This document shows positions 50,961 through 63,470 of a DNA stretch of 64,000 nucleotides, in pieces (position 1 is the stretch's first letter; each line of letters opens with the position of its first letter). The notes beneath the pieces were generated by a model, which worked only from the letters and a program-made list of their open reading frames with translations, was not told the DNA's origin and did no database searches. This stretch comes from Paramecium tetraurelia (lineage: Eukaryota; Ciliophora; Oligohymenophorea; Peniculida; Parameciidae). The stretch spans positions 1 through 64,000 of the forward strand of contig NW_001799177.1 in the NCBI RefSeq assembly GCF_000165425.1. Reading direction: 5' to 3'. Both the position numbers and the translations under genes were made by a program.

Positions 50961-51656
50961 ATGAATACTGCCAAAGTTCGTAATCGAGTTTTGTCTTAAT
51001 AGAAATTAAAAAGTAAGAATTAAAGAATTAACGGCTAATTCAGTGAACCTAATCAATTAAGCACAAGCATTTTATTATAAACACATGAAAAACATTCTTT
51101 TCCAAAAGCCAAACGATTTCCTTCTGTTTCTAGAGAATCATCTCCTAAGATGCTCTTATTGTGTGATACTAAAACAAAAAGATCAACTTCCTTTGGATTT
51201 GGTACAAAGCTGATTAAACCTTTGGACATGGAGAAAAGAGATAAATTAAATCCAGCGCCTGGAGACTATTAACTTAAGATTTCCTAAAATACAAAATCAT
51301 TTTCATTCGGAAATAGGTTTGTCAAGAAACATCGCTAGGAGGTGCCTGGACCAGGGTAATACTAGTATAAGCTGCTATCAAAAACCCCATAATTTAGTAT
51401 GTATGAAAAAATAATGTATGCTTATATAACAATCTTTAGTGATAAATAAGTTTTACCTTAGTAATAAGCATCCTTTGTTACATACAACCCAAAAGAAGCT
51501 ATAACTTTGAATTAACGATTTAATCAGATATCCTTCGGTATAGGAGACAGACCAAAGCAAACTTTAAATGAATAAATTCCTGGGCCAGGTTCCTATTAAT
51601 GCAAATCACTATTTGATTTGATCTGCGAAAAAAGAAAATAAAAGGTCTCTGCTTGA
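50961..51656 (+). CDS. SHIPPO/STPGP-repeat protein (ODF3-like)
   Basis: 223 residues if a 24-nt intron at 51416-51439 is spliced, 231 if read through (it is in phase and lacks TGA). At least three P-G-P-G-x-Y-type repeats occur: NPAPGDYQLK, VPGPGQYQYK and IPGPGSYQCK, each preceded by S-F-x-F-G/S-F-G-I-G-type turns (SFSFGNRFVKK, ISFGIGDRP). SHIPPO/ODF3-family proteins line or decorate microtubules of cilia and flagella. The N-terminus is basic. The start is ATG at 50961 and the stop TGA at 51654-51656. Confidence 0.75.
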
Positions 51657-51730
51657 AATATTGACAATGTTACTTTATTTTTTATAATTTCTTTTTTAAA
51701 ATTATTGACACTCAAACATGTAAAAATAAT

Positions 51731-53266
51731 TCACAAATATTTATTTAATCCATTCTATTCAATTAGACTCAAGTACTCATTTCTAATATTTACTCCGATT
51801 TATCCTATAGCATTTTAAGTTCCATTATAAATCCCACAATTATCAAAAACTAACATCATGTCTGCATGAAATTCTCTCAAGGTTTTATATGCATTCACAT
51901 TTAATTTATTCTATTTGATCGTAATATATTTGTACTTTAATAGTTCCAAAATCCATTGGTTTTTTTATAATATCAAAGTAATCTGTAATATTAAATTTCT
52001 ACTGATCCACTGGCTCACGGAATAAGTAGGCCCCTTTAGCTTTCCAAATTTAAGCTTTAATTCATAAATACTAAAAATACCTATTATTTTTTTGGCCTAC
52101 TTTTCCCAAGCTTCGTCTTCTTTGAATTAATTTATCATATTTTCATCAATGAATTCATCTGCATTTAAAATAAGTGATGCTACATCAGGATATTAAATTG
52201 AAAATTATTAAAAACCTCCATTTGTTAATTCTCTTTATTATCCTTTGTCGTCAGTATGCAGAATTTTATATTACTACTTCGGAACTTCCTTTTACTTTTT
52301 CTTATTCTATTTTTATTCCCCCCCTTTAACACTCTCCTCCTTTTTTTGATGAACAACATCCTCCTTTTGCTTTTGCATACTAGCAGTAATGAGATCTACG
52401 ACTTCTTTCTTCTAGGATTGTTTAGCAAAATAAAGAGCTGTTTTCTTTTTATTATCTTGATGATTAACAGGACATCCCGCCTAAATTTTATAATTATTTT
52501 TACCTCTATCAATAATCTACAAGCCTCGTAATGTCCTTTACTTGCTGCATAAAACAAGGCTGTCTAACATGATAAAGTATCCAGATGTGCTACATCACTG
52601 CCCAATTTAATAAATCTAAATGTTTGTTTGCAATGATTACCTTTAAATAATGTCAATTCTATTTTCTCGTGAAGCATAAAATAATGGAGTCTATCCATAG
52701 GAATCAGTATCAGAAATGTTGATTCCTTATGATACTAAAAAATCAAATAGTTTTGTCCTTCCATCTCTGCAAATATAAAAAAGGATGGATTATTTTAGGT
52801 TGTCTTTATAGTTTATGTTTGCTCCTAGTTCACACAAGTACTTCAATATTTGCAATGAAATATCTTCATCTGAACCTACTATAGCAATAAATGTTGAAAT
52901 TTATCGAGTCTATGGATCAATTCGATTCACTAGATCAATATCCTTTTGATACGTAGCTGAGTTTAATAAAACAATGCGCATACTTAATATTTGCCTAACC
53001 TTTTCTATGTTCTAAAAATGTAAGGCTTATCGAAAATCTGCATATATCGCATAAATTTATTCGGATGTGAGCTTTTATATTGGGATTTCTTATTCTATGG
53101 GTTAGAGCAATTATTGAAACTAATTAATGTCTATTTAGTTAATGGTGTTACCTATTTCGGAGGTGATTTGTGAAACAATTGAATTAATCTATGACTGAGT
53201 ATAATTTAAACTTTGCAAAATAGTAACTACTTGATCCGAATTTACCCTCTCATTTATAGCAGCCAT
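51731..53266 (-). CDS. Ankyrin-repeat plus bromodomain protein (BDP1-like)
   Basis: 478 residues after removing four introns (23-26 nt). Ankyrin repeats fill the N-terminal two thirds: LKYLCELGANINYKDN, LFDFLVSQGINISDTDSYGQ, TPLFYASRENRIDIIQ, TALFYAASKGHYEACRLLIE, GCPVNHQDNKKKTALYFAK. A charged linker follows (KQKEDVVHQKKEES). The C-terminus is a bromodomain with FREPVDQQKFNITDYFDIIK, KPMDFGTIKNKL and MMLVFDNCGIYNGTQNAIGQ; the acetyl-lysine-binding Asn is N in IYNG. Bromodomains read acetylated histones. The same ankyrin-bromodomain order is known in apicomplexan BDP1, so an alveolate chromatin reader is inferred. Confidence 0.88.
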
Positions 53267-53481
53267 TTTAAATCTGGTGAGGGCTGTTTGGACGAAATGT
53301 TAATGATTCATATTCAATAAATTTAATAATGAATGAAATTCCTCCAATAATTAACTTATATTATTGAATTATATATGTTAGTAATATTATATAATTTTAA
53401 TTTTTTAATTATTTTGTATTGAATTGAATTATATTAAAGAAAATCAAATATTTATATATATATTCCAACAAATCAATCATA

Positions 53482-53989
<508 letters not shown>

Positions 53990-54584
53990 TGTTTTTATAA
54001 ATTAGATATAAAATTTAATTTTAATATTAACAATAGGATCCTCGATATTTCTAACAAAACCATTCCTTCTAAAAGAACATAGAATTATTATTCTCTCTAT
54101 TTTTAAAATCCATTCGCATATAATATAGAATCATATATAAATAGCATTTTCTAGAATACTAAATATTTTGATTAAATTTTAACTAAAACTCCACTAAATT
54201 TTAATAATTTGAGTCTGATAATATAATGTAATAAGACCATCTTAATTATTTTAGATATTGCTCTTTAGAATGAAAAAGATTATTTAAATTCTAGTTTATA
54301 TATTCAATCTTTCTTGTTATCGATACGAAAGCAGATAATGAGATGGAAAAATTGTTCAGCTCTCGAACTAAGGCTTGATAATCTGTGAAATTTTTGGATT
54401 AAATTAAGAATTTTGTTGCATAATTTTATATTTAGTATATATATTTTAGCATATTTTACCATTTTTAAATGAAATTTAAATTTTTGTGATGCTGTATAAG
54501 TTCCCTTGAAAAAACTGAATATTTAATTATAAATCTAGTGGGAGATGAAATTTATTTTATCAATAAATTTATTTAACCTTTTCG
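53990..54584. other. AT-rich divergent intergenic region
   Basis: Nothing recognisable is present on either strand. It presumably carries the promoters of the divergent E2 and coiled-coil genes. Confidence 0.5.
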
Positions 54585-56310
54585 ATGATGAATTATTCAC
54601 CTTTAAGATAAAAGGGATCATATAATGTTGGATAATCTAGGATGTCCTAAGATGCATAGCCCAACCTAAAACAGCAGAACGCATTCACGAATTAACAGCA
54701 ATTAAACACTTCTTAACATTAAGTACAGTAGTCTTATATACTAGAAAATTTAGTCCTAAACCTTGTAGGTAAACACCACTACTCAATAACAAAATGTAGT
54801 TTCTTAATAGTCCTTCCAATCTATTAGATCAGTTAGAGTCAATTAAGTGTCTACGAGATCCATTCATTAATAAGTATTCATAATCTTCAATTTTAGTCTG
54901 AAGCACAAGTATCTACAACCAATGTGATTGTACCTGCTCAATAACAGCCTCTGCAATAATCCTAATAAATTAGACGCGAGGGTCCAAGATCATTAAGAAA
55001 TTATATCACTTCATCTCCTCAAGGCCCCTTATCCCATAAATCCAACAAGAGCTTTTCACTCTCAAGACCTGCATTTGTAGAGTATTACCCTCCAGTGTAT
55101 ATGCCTCATGTTGAACCAATCTACAAACAAACAATCATTGAAAATCCAATTAAAGTAGTCGACTTAGTAAGGTTCGAAGAAATGTGGAGTAAAAGAATGA
55201 GAGGAATAGAGGAAATGCTTGAGACCAAAAACTAAGTAATTGTTTAGTCTGAGAACTTTGAATTAAGAGCATAAAACAATCCTGATAGTTAGACAATTAT
55301 AGATTTATAAAATGAACTTTTTAGAGTGAAAACTTAATTGGAAGAAAGGGAAAGATAAATTTAATTAATGAAGTAGCAATTGTAAAATGCCCGAGATCAA
55401 ATAGAATTTGAAAGCAGTATTAATTCACAATAAATCTTAGAACAAAATAGAAGTGCTTCCAACATATTGACTTCAGAATTGAACATCAAAATTACAAATT
55501 TGCAATAAACTATTTCTAATTTATAAATAGATTTGAAGTCAGTCTAAGAAATGGCAGAAAAGTATAAATTGGAAAACTTTTAATTAAAAGCTGAACTTCA
55601 ATAGAATTCATCTATGTTGAATGGAAAAGATGAAATCATAATGAAATTAAAATAATAATTAAAATCCTCTCTTGATTAATATAATTTAGATGCTTGTAAC
55701 TATTTATTTTAAAATAAGAATCTGGAAAGAACGTTTCCTAGTAAATTATAAATGAGTTACAATTTAAGTTGAACTCCCTTTAGTAGACAATTACCAGCTA
55801 ATAATTGAATCTAAATTCAAAGGATGATTTAATCGAGAAGTTGAGAATGGAAATCAATTAGCTTAGATAAGAGAGATAGCATATGCAAGATTTATGCAAT
55901 TAAAAAGATGATACAATATCAAAATTGCAAATGGAATTAAATGAACTTTATTAACAAGTGGATTAATTGACTGAGGAGATCACAACAACTCAATCAGTCA
56001 AGACCTATGAGGAGGAAGCTAAAATATGGAAATAAAAGTTCAAGGAGTTAAATGATACATATCATGCATGTTAAGAAAAATTAATGGTCAAAGAAGCAGA
56101 ATATGAATCATTGTCTAAATAACATAGTCAACAGAAAATCGTTACTTCAACTACTGTTATCAAGTAAAACAGTTCTCGTAATGTCTTAAATGTAATTATG
56201 TTATTTTATCATAGAATTCCGAATATACACAAAGCAGTTTTACATAAAACAATTTTACGTAAAATGAATTCGATAAATTGTAAACCCTTCAAAAACCACT
56301 TATGATGTGA
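54585..56310 (+). CDS. Coiled-coil cortical-like protein, frame interrupted
   Basis: The N-terminal part is rich in Q, N and S. It is followed by YYPPVYMPHVEPIYKQTI, then a long coiled coil (ELFRVKTQLEERERQIQLMK, NLQIDLKSVQEMAEKYK). Introns of 22, 23 and 23 nt are supported. After MSYNLS a TGA (55770-55772) interrupts the frame. The next coding piece (STPFSRQLPANN) is followed by a one-base shift before NLNSKDDLIEKLRMEI, after which the frame runs to TGA at 56308-56310. The end resembles the C-terminus of the gene at 59247 (IWKQKFKELNDTYHACQEKL vs VWKQKFIKINHDYNECQEQL). It may be a recent pseudogene, or I may have missed an unusual intron. No named family. Confidence 0.55.
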
Positions 56311-56361
56311 TATTTAATAGTGTTAACATATATGTTATATTTATAAATTGTATAGAAAAAT

Positions 56362-57997
56362 TCATTTTTTATTCTTCTTTGTTGATGTGAAATCTACGTG
56401 AAATAATGCAATTAAATACTTTATCCATCACCCTCCTTAAGAGCTTACTTAGCCATTTCATGGAACTCATTATAATTTAGAAACTTCTAAAAGTCCGAAC
56501 CTTCTTCATTTCCCTAAGATGGTAAGACTGATGATTAGTTCAATTATTATTTTGGCTTAAACTCTTTTGTGGGTATTTCTTCCAATAGTAATCCAGTTAT
56601 AAATTTATTTTAATTTAATCCATCTCTTTTGTATTTGTTCGATTTAAATAATACTAACATATTTATATAGCCTTCCAATTCAGCTAATAATAAACTTAAG
56701 AATTTCACCTAAATATTGATCAATATTAGATTCATTCAATTGAAATCCTCCTTAGAATGTATAGGCTCTAGTTGGATCATGGTTAAACCTAGTTTTGATC
56801 ATTTTTTATAAAATATCCTCTATTATTGGTTGGATCTAAGATAATTTATTACCAAATTAATCAATTTCATCTTATCTATGTATGATATTTGGTATTTTTA
56901 CTTTTAATCAATAATCCTTTGGATATATTTTCTCTTTCTTTCACCATCAGGTGTCGCTGTTAGGATTCTGTCTCTCTCTATATTTTCTTTTTCTTATATT
57001 TCACACTTTTCCTTCAATTCTTAATTAGAATCTTCTAGAGCATCTATTTCTTAATTTAGCACATCAACATATGTCCATAATGAATAGTTCTATTCTTCAC
57101 TTTTGATAAAGTTATTTTTGATTTCCTCAATATCAGTTAATCCAGTAGCTTCTTTAATTTGATTGAATGCTTCATCTATAATTCTCATGTTTCTTTAATA
57201 GGTATCAATCATTTTAACTTTTTCCTTATTGTTGGCAATAATCCTTTAGAGTCTTCGTTTTAACAATGTTCCAGTATCAAAAGTAGAATAATTAGTGGCT
57301 TTGAGTCTATTGGTTTTTGATATTTTGTCTTTTTCATTTTATTTTTCTTATTTCTCTTTTAATTCAGCCTTCAGTTTATCAAACTTTTCCTGAAACTCAC
57401 TTTTGTCAATTTCATTCTTGGTTTTCAAATCGAACATTTGTTATTAGGTAATTTCTAACAATATTTCTTAATATTACAAGCATCATGAACCTTTCTTTGA
57501 GCCTACGATTACGTTGATATCAATCTACTATGAATTTACTCGTGATTCTACTCGATTTCTTTCATGGCTTATAGCAGTTAATTTCGTTCTTTTCGAATGA
57601 TATCAATATTTGATTTCATAATTTCAATATTGGCTACAGACTTACACAATTTTTTATCAAACTAAATTTGGTTTAATGTTTTACTTAATCTATTTAAAAT
57701 TATAGACTTTTAGATTCTGCCTGATCTTTGTTCAAAACCTTTTTAATAGAATCCATTTTCAATTTCTTTACAGATTAGACTTTGCTTTTCACTTCCTCTT
57801 ATAACTATCTGTGCTATTATTCCAAATTAAAAAGCTTTCTAAAATAATGCATCTGTTAAATGAAACCTTCTTTCAATTTCTACTTTTCTGGTGTAATTAT
57901 CAATCTCTCTCTATAATGTAATAATGATTGGTTCATTCAACTAACCTTGTTTTCCATGTGAAAATGATCGGTTAGACACTTTGCTTGAGCGAGGCAT
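56362..57997 (-). CDS. Outer dynein arm docking complex subunit (CCDC114/CCDC63/ODA1-like)
   Basis: 493 residues after removing six introns (23-31 nt). Nearly the whole protein is coiled coil. The diagnostic part is FNQIKEATGLTDIEEIKNNF followed by IKSEEQNYSLWTYVDVLNQE and IDALED, which matches the conserved core of CCDC114/CCDC63/DC2 (I-K-E-A-T-G-x-x-D-x-x-E, then F-x-x-x-E-E-Q-N-x-S-L-x-x-Y-V). Further upstream are KGFIQQMHYFRKLFNLEQQH-like helices. The docking complex anchors outer dynein arms to doublet microtubules of cilia. The start MPRSSKVSNRSFSHGKQG is at 57997. A 35-nt alternative for intron 1 was rejected because it breaks the frame. Confidence 0.85.
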
Positions 57998-58283
57998 TTG
58001 TTTTATTAAAATATATATATTATATTATTTGAACTTTTGATTGTTAAGATGTCAATAATATTACATAATAACTGATGACTGATGATTCATGACTGATTCC
58101 CTACATCTACCTAAGCATGAATCTAAAATAAAGATGACACAAGTAAGCATCTACTATGTTCGATCTATACTCTTGTGAACATAATAGTTCTCTCCTTTAC
58201 TATGGATCAATATATTGTTTAGATTGATAGATAAAATATCTAAACTGCAGATTTAAGAATTTAATTAATATATAATAATTACA

Positions 58284-58901
58284 ATGAACTCTTTACTTGT
58301 GTCAGATTAACCATATTTGGATCAGCAACGTAAATCTACGATCAGTCCAGAGATAAGAAATAATATATAAAGCACTCTCCACAGAAGGACCAATCATTCT
58401 TAAGCAGATTTAATAACTCCAATAACTGTTAATTAAAATCATAAAAAGAAAGCTATAACCAAGGGTTTGCAATAGTTGTTAAAATCCAGCCCATATTTAA
58501 AATTAGTTCAATAAAAATCTTAATAATAACTCCAAATCTAAGATAGTTTTTCTTAACAATACTTGAAAGGGCATTTTCCTACTTCTAATCAATTATCCTC
58601 CCAATTAATGTATAAGGCAGATAATCATACTCCTTCCTTAAATTCAACTACATCAAGTAGCATTAAACCTAGGGTAAGAAACTATGCAAAAGATCGTTTG
58701 CAAAAAAAATCTTTTGACTCTACAAATATTACTTCCAATAGAGACAAAGAGAGAATTATGATTTCGCAATTATAAAATATCTTTCAAAGATCTTCTATTC
58801 TATTAAACACCTACAGAGATGAGTTGCAAAGGCATATCACTGAAAAGTAGGACTTAATCAAATAAATTTAGTTATTAGAAGAAACTAGAATTATGCAATG
58901 A
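58284..58901 (+). CDS. Unknown basic S/Q-rich protein
   Basis: 205 residues, no intron. The sequence is rich in S, T, Q, N and basic residues (LYHRRTNH-like N-terminus, KPRVRNYAKDRLQKKSF, SNRDKERIMIS). It ends with a short amphipathic helix (LNTYRDELQRHITEKQDLIK). No domain is recognised. The start is the first ATG in frame and the stop is TGA at 58899-58901. Confidence 0.55.
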
Positions 58902-59246
58902 TTATATAATATTAAATACTTTATATTCGAATTTCAATCTCACAAGAATTTTAATGATTTAGCAAAACCTTATAAACTATTAATTTGATTAATTTCCTAG
59001 CGTTTCGGATCTAAATGATATTATTCTGTCAATTAATCAAAGATAAACATTCTTATTTAGAGCTGTTATTTAGTGTAATACTTTTATAGTAAGATCTTGG
59101 TGAATTGAATTACTATGATGATGTACAAACAGATCTTAAATTATACTGATTTACACCATATAAATAAAATTAAGGCAAATAAAAATTAATAATTTAATAT
59201 CTAATGTTAAATTAATAAAGACTTGATCAATAAGACACATTAAGAA
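58902..59246. other. AT-rich spacer
   Basis: No coding frame or RNA gene is seen. It probably holds the promoter of the coiled-coil gene at 59247. Confidence 0.5.
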
Positions 59247-60634
59247 ATGAATACTAATCGACAAGACCTATTTCTTAGCAATTCGTATATACAAGCGGAG
59301 TGTAACAAGTATAATACTATTGAATTTAAATATTAGGTTCCTTTTGCAGGTCAATAAGTGCAACAAGAAGAATTTGTATTTGATGGAAGAAATTAAGCAT
59401 TTAATCAATAAGGAGTTTAATTTCCTAATAATTTTGTCACAGCACAAGTCACAAACTATCCATCCATTAATGTAATGTTGATCTATTAACATATTAGCCT
59501 TGCAATCCTTGTTAGGCATCACCATTGCATATGCAAATTGTAGTTGTAAATAGAGAGGAAATCGAGGCTCCCTGGAGATTAGAATGCGAGTACCTTTAAT
59601 CAGTTATTACTGAACTTGAATCCAGACAATTAGAAACAAAGGTCGTTGAGAAAGTCATTGAAAAGGAGAAGATTGTGAAGGATACTGAATCCATTACTTA
59701 ATTAGAGAATGAATTGAATAGATTGAGATTAAGTAACTAATAGGAAGTAAGTGATTTGAGAAGACAAATTTCTGAATTGTAGATGCAAAATGCAAATTTG
59801 AATAATTAATTAAAGTAAAAGGATTAAGAACTATTACTCATTAAGACAAGTTCAAGTTCAAGCGAATCAAGATATAAGCAACTTGAAAATGAACTGTAAA
59901 ATTGGAAGAATCAATGCAGAAACAAAGATTAAGAATTGGCTATGTTAAGAGATTAAGTCTAGGATTTGTAAGATGCAAATAGTAAATTACAAATGGAATT
60001 GAGTTCATTGAGGTTGATCATATAATAAAAGGATAATGAATTAGAAAAATATAGAGTTACATCACTTGAATTGAGATCAGCAGCTAATGAGAGCAGAGAT
60101 GCTTAATCAAGAATTAGAGAATTAGAAATGGAAGTTAATAATTTGAAGGGTTTGCTATATTAGAGAACTACTGAATGTGAAGACTTAAGAAATCAATTAT
60201 CTCTTAATGACAAAGAATATAGTTCTAAAATTAATCAATATAGATTCTAAATTAGTGATTTGGAGTAAGAAATTTTGAGATTGAAAACAGAAATTGAAAA
60301 ATTAAGATAATTGTTAGCCAATAGGGATCACGAAATAGATGATTTGCATTTAAGAATCTAATATTTGGAAGAATAAGGAACTACTGTTGTCTAAGAGAAG
60401 GTGACTTTCTTAAGTTCTGAAATTGAAGTTTGGAAATAGAAATTCATCAAGATTAATCATGATTATAATGAATGTTAGGAACAATTGATGATGGCATAAG
60501 CAGAATTAGAAGCTCTTTAGAAGCAATAAAAGAAAGTATCATTTAATATTTATTGTAATTAGGAAGTAGTCGTGGAAAAGAGAACTGTAACAAGATCAAC
60601 CGTTGGTAGTAGCAGCATTCAAAAATAATATTGA
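59247..60634 (+). CDS. Coiled-coil cortical-like protein
   Basis: 453 residues with one 26-nt intron after NYPSIN. A hydrophobic/Q-rich head of ~100 residues is followed by NPCNPCQASPLHMQIVVVNR. Next is a V/E/K-rich segment (TKVVEKVIEKEKIVKD) reminiscent of the charged repeats of alveolate membrane-skeleton (alveolin/epiplasmin) proteins. Then comes a long coiled coil (ELNRLRLSNQQEVSDLRRQI, EVNNLKGLLYQRTTECEDL). The tail VVVEKRTVTRSTVGSSS resembles the tail of an intermediate-filament-like protein. It is related to the broken gene at 54585. A cortical cytoskeleton role is inferred only. Confidence 0.65.
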
Positions 60635-60765
60635 TAATGAATCATACAATATATAATAATAAACAATAACAATATCTTCTCATTCTGTATCTAATAATCA
60701 TATATATATATTTAAAATTCTGGAAAGATGAAATTATTTATTTAATATATTAATCATTATTGAAT

Positions 60766-62652
60766 TCATAATGATTCTAATGCACTTTTTGCTTAGTATT
60801 TAACCTCTGCATCTTAATCATCACAAAGAGACTATAACACTTTTTTCAATGGCTCTACGACATTTCCCCCTTTCTCCTTAGCTAATAAGATGCATGTCTT
60901 GCAAACATTGCTTCTGACATTGGCAACCTAATCCTTTGACATTGATTATAAAAGAGGAAGAATTGTTTTCAATATGTAATCATTGTTCAATGAAGATGCT
61001 ATTTGCTAAACAATAATAAATCAATAATTTTACAGTTATTGTAAATAGCACTGTGAGTCTTTAAAGATAATTTTGTATAGATTAAAATCCCCAGATTTTA
61101 GTTAACAAATTTCTATCAGCCCATGCAATACCAAGAATCTAGATCAATTAAGCAGTTTATTAAATTGCTGTTTATCTAACAGAATACACTTTATCACCAA
61201 GCCAATCTAAGAGCAATTTTAGAACTTTATCTGATAAGAATTCTGGACCTATGGCTCTGGCAAAGAAGCTTAGAACCTCGATTGTAGATGCCCTGATTCT
61301 CCAATTCTTATCTTAGGCTAATTCCGTCAGAGCTGGAATGACACTTTATGATAAAGAGTCAACACCTAACACATTTGTGATTAGACTTAATTTTTTGAAT
61401 AAAGTGATTCTGACTTCCGAATCTTGATCTTTTAGTAAGGTTAAGAAGATTGGTAAAATTTATTCGCTTGTATTTTTCTTACCGATAATTGGTGACAATG
61501 ATAAGACAGAGGCAGCTAAGGAATCTATAAATGGTTATAAATCACATCATACTTCTGACAAATGAGTTTGAATCCTATTGAATTGATTTCAAAAGTGGAA
61601 TTAATTTATTCAAAATATCATCTGCATCCATCAAAGAACTTACTCTTTCTATTTTCAGTGCTGCTATAGACTTCATCTCCGGCTCATTGTCTTACAAAAA
61701 CTTAAGATGGTAATTCTAAAAGTTCTTTCGATAACCTTCCTTCCCAACAGAATCTCCTATCTAATACAATTTAGATTCTCGCTTACATCAGCCAATTTGT
61801 CACAAAAATAATATCTCACTCTCCATGATTGATCTTCTGCCAATTATTTATACATATTAAGAACAAAGGTTTATTGTTTTTAGAAAAATGCGGTTCTGCT
61901 TGAAGCAATCAATGCATCAACTATATACATTCTAATAAAATCCTATTCATCTTTAATGAACGAATTTAGGGTGTTTTAAATGAAGGTCTCATTTACTATT
62001 GGAAAATGCTTCACTAAATCCTGCAATTATGTAACAAAATACTTAAAAATACATTGACGAAAATTTTCTAACTTGAGGTATTTGATCTTAGGAAATTTTA
62101 AGTATTATGTTAATCAGATCATTCTAGTTGTTCTAGGACACTTAGTTAATAACTGCTGGCACCAGTATTGCAACTGCATTCTTGGCCAAATAATAATCGC
62201 TATCATTCAATCTTTTTATAATCCCCATTGATAATTCCTCTACCTTCTTTTAATCAGGCAACGTAGCAAAGCATTTCTTCAATTGATTAGCAGCCTCGAT
62301 ATTATGCATTTCTTACTTTTTCCCTTACCGAAGCGTCTTCAACTCGACATAATGTTTCGAAAGTGGGGAGCAACACTTATACTTATCCACCAACAAGCTC
62401 AATAAAATTCTTAGATAGTGATTCAACTAATTCAATCAAGACTTCATCGTCGTCGTCAAGCAATTCTAAATGATATTCGAGCATACCTTAGATGAAAGGG
62501 ATTAATTCATTCTTTGTTCTCTCTGGACCTATTGTACTGGCAATCAAATCTAAGTGTTTGACTGAATGAATTCTTTTTCTGATATCATCACTTTTCAATT
62601 CATCTATAATCAAATTAATTGGCATTCCTGTTGTATTTTCAATTTTAGGCAT
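60766..62652 (-). CDS. PPP2R1: Protein phosphatase 2A scaffold subunit A (HEAT repeats)
   Basis: 586 residues after removing five introns (22-28 nt); human PR65 is 589. HEAT repeats run through the whole protein: DELKSDDIRKRIHSVKHLDL, DDDDEVLIELVESLSKNFIE, DQIPQVRKFSSMYFQ, DQDSEVRITLFKKLSLITNV, DKNWRIRASTIEVLSFFARA, WLGDKVYSVRQTAIQQTAQL and VANVRSNVCKTCILLAKEKG. The W-R-x-R/V-R pattern in each repeat is characteristic. It is the scaffold that joins the PP2A catalytic C subunit to regulatory B subunits. The start MPKIENTTGMPINLIIDE is at 62652 and the stop TGA at 60766-60768. Confidence 0.93.
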
Positions 62653-63470
62653 TATTAAGAATTATATATTTATTACTTGCACAAAATTTATAATTAGATA
62701 TTGTCTTGTAAAATGTTAAATTATGTTTTTATTTATTAAAACCTCCATTCTAATTATTTAAGATATACTATTTTGAAAGAAATACTTAAATTAAATTATA
62801 TTTCATCTTATAAATTAAATCTCATAATATTTAAAGTGCAAGAAAATTAGAATAGATTATTTAATTTTTGCTTGTTCATTCTACATCTTAATGATGTTTC
62901 CAGAACTCTCTTAGGATTTGACTTTGAAGATACTTTGGATTGATCTAAATAATATTTATTTTAATAATAAATCTATTCAATTCCTCATTCTCCTTTGAAT
63001 TTTTATATTTATTTGAAACTTAGAGTAAGATTATAATTTTAATCAATTTACTTGAATAAATAAATTTCAGTATGGATCTTTTTATCTATTAATCAAATAT
63101 CCTCAAGATTAATTAAATTATGCAAAATAATCATGTCTTAGAAGTGTATGATTGACAAAATCTATTGTCAATATAACCTATATGGAAATTAATTGATTTA
63201 GTATCTATAAAATTTATGAGATTAAGATCAAAGGAAATGAAAAAGAATTTGTAGAATAAGTGAATTATTAATTATAAGGCTGAGATGACATAAAAATATT
63301 CTCATATTCAATGGTTGTACAAGATTATTCTCAATTTCATTTCAATTAGAAAATCTTGAAACTCCTGTACTCTATATTTTAATCTTATAACATTTTATTA
63401 AGTTAATTACTAAAAAGATTAACATTATATATTTAATTCATTTAATAAAGTATATTATTAAAAATAGAAA
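62653..63470. other. Long AT-rich intergenic region
   Basis: A minus-strand fragment near 62870-62990 (YLDQSKVSSKSNPKRVLETS) looks mildly protein-like but has no start or family. Otherwise nothing is seen. Confidence 0.4.
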
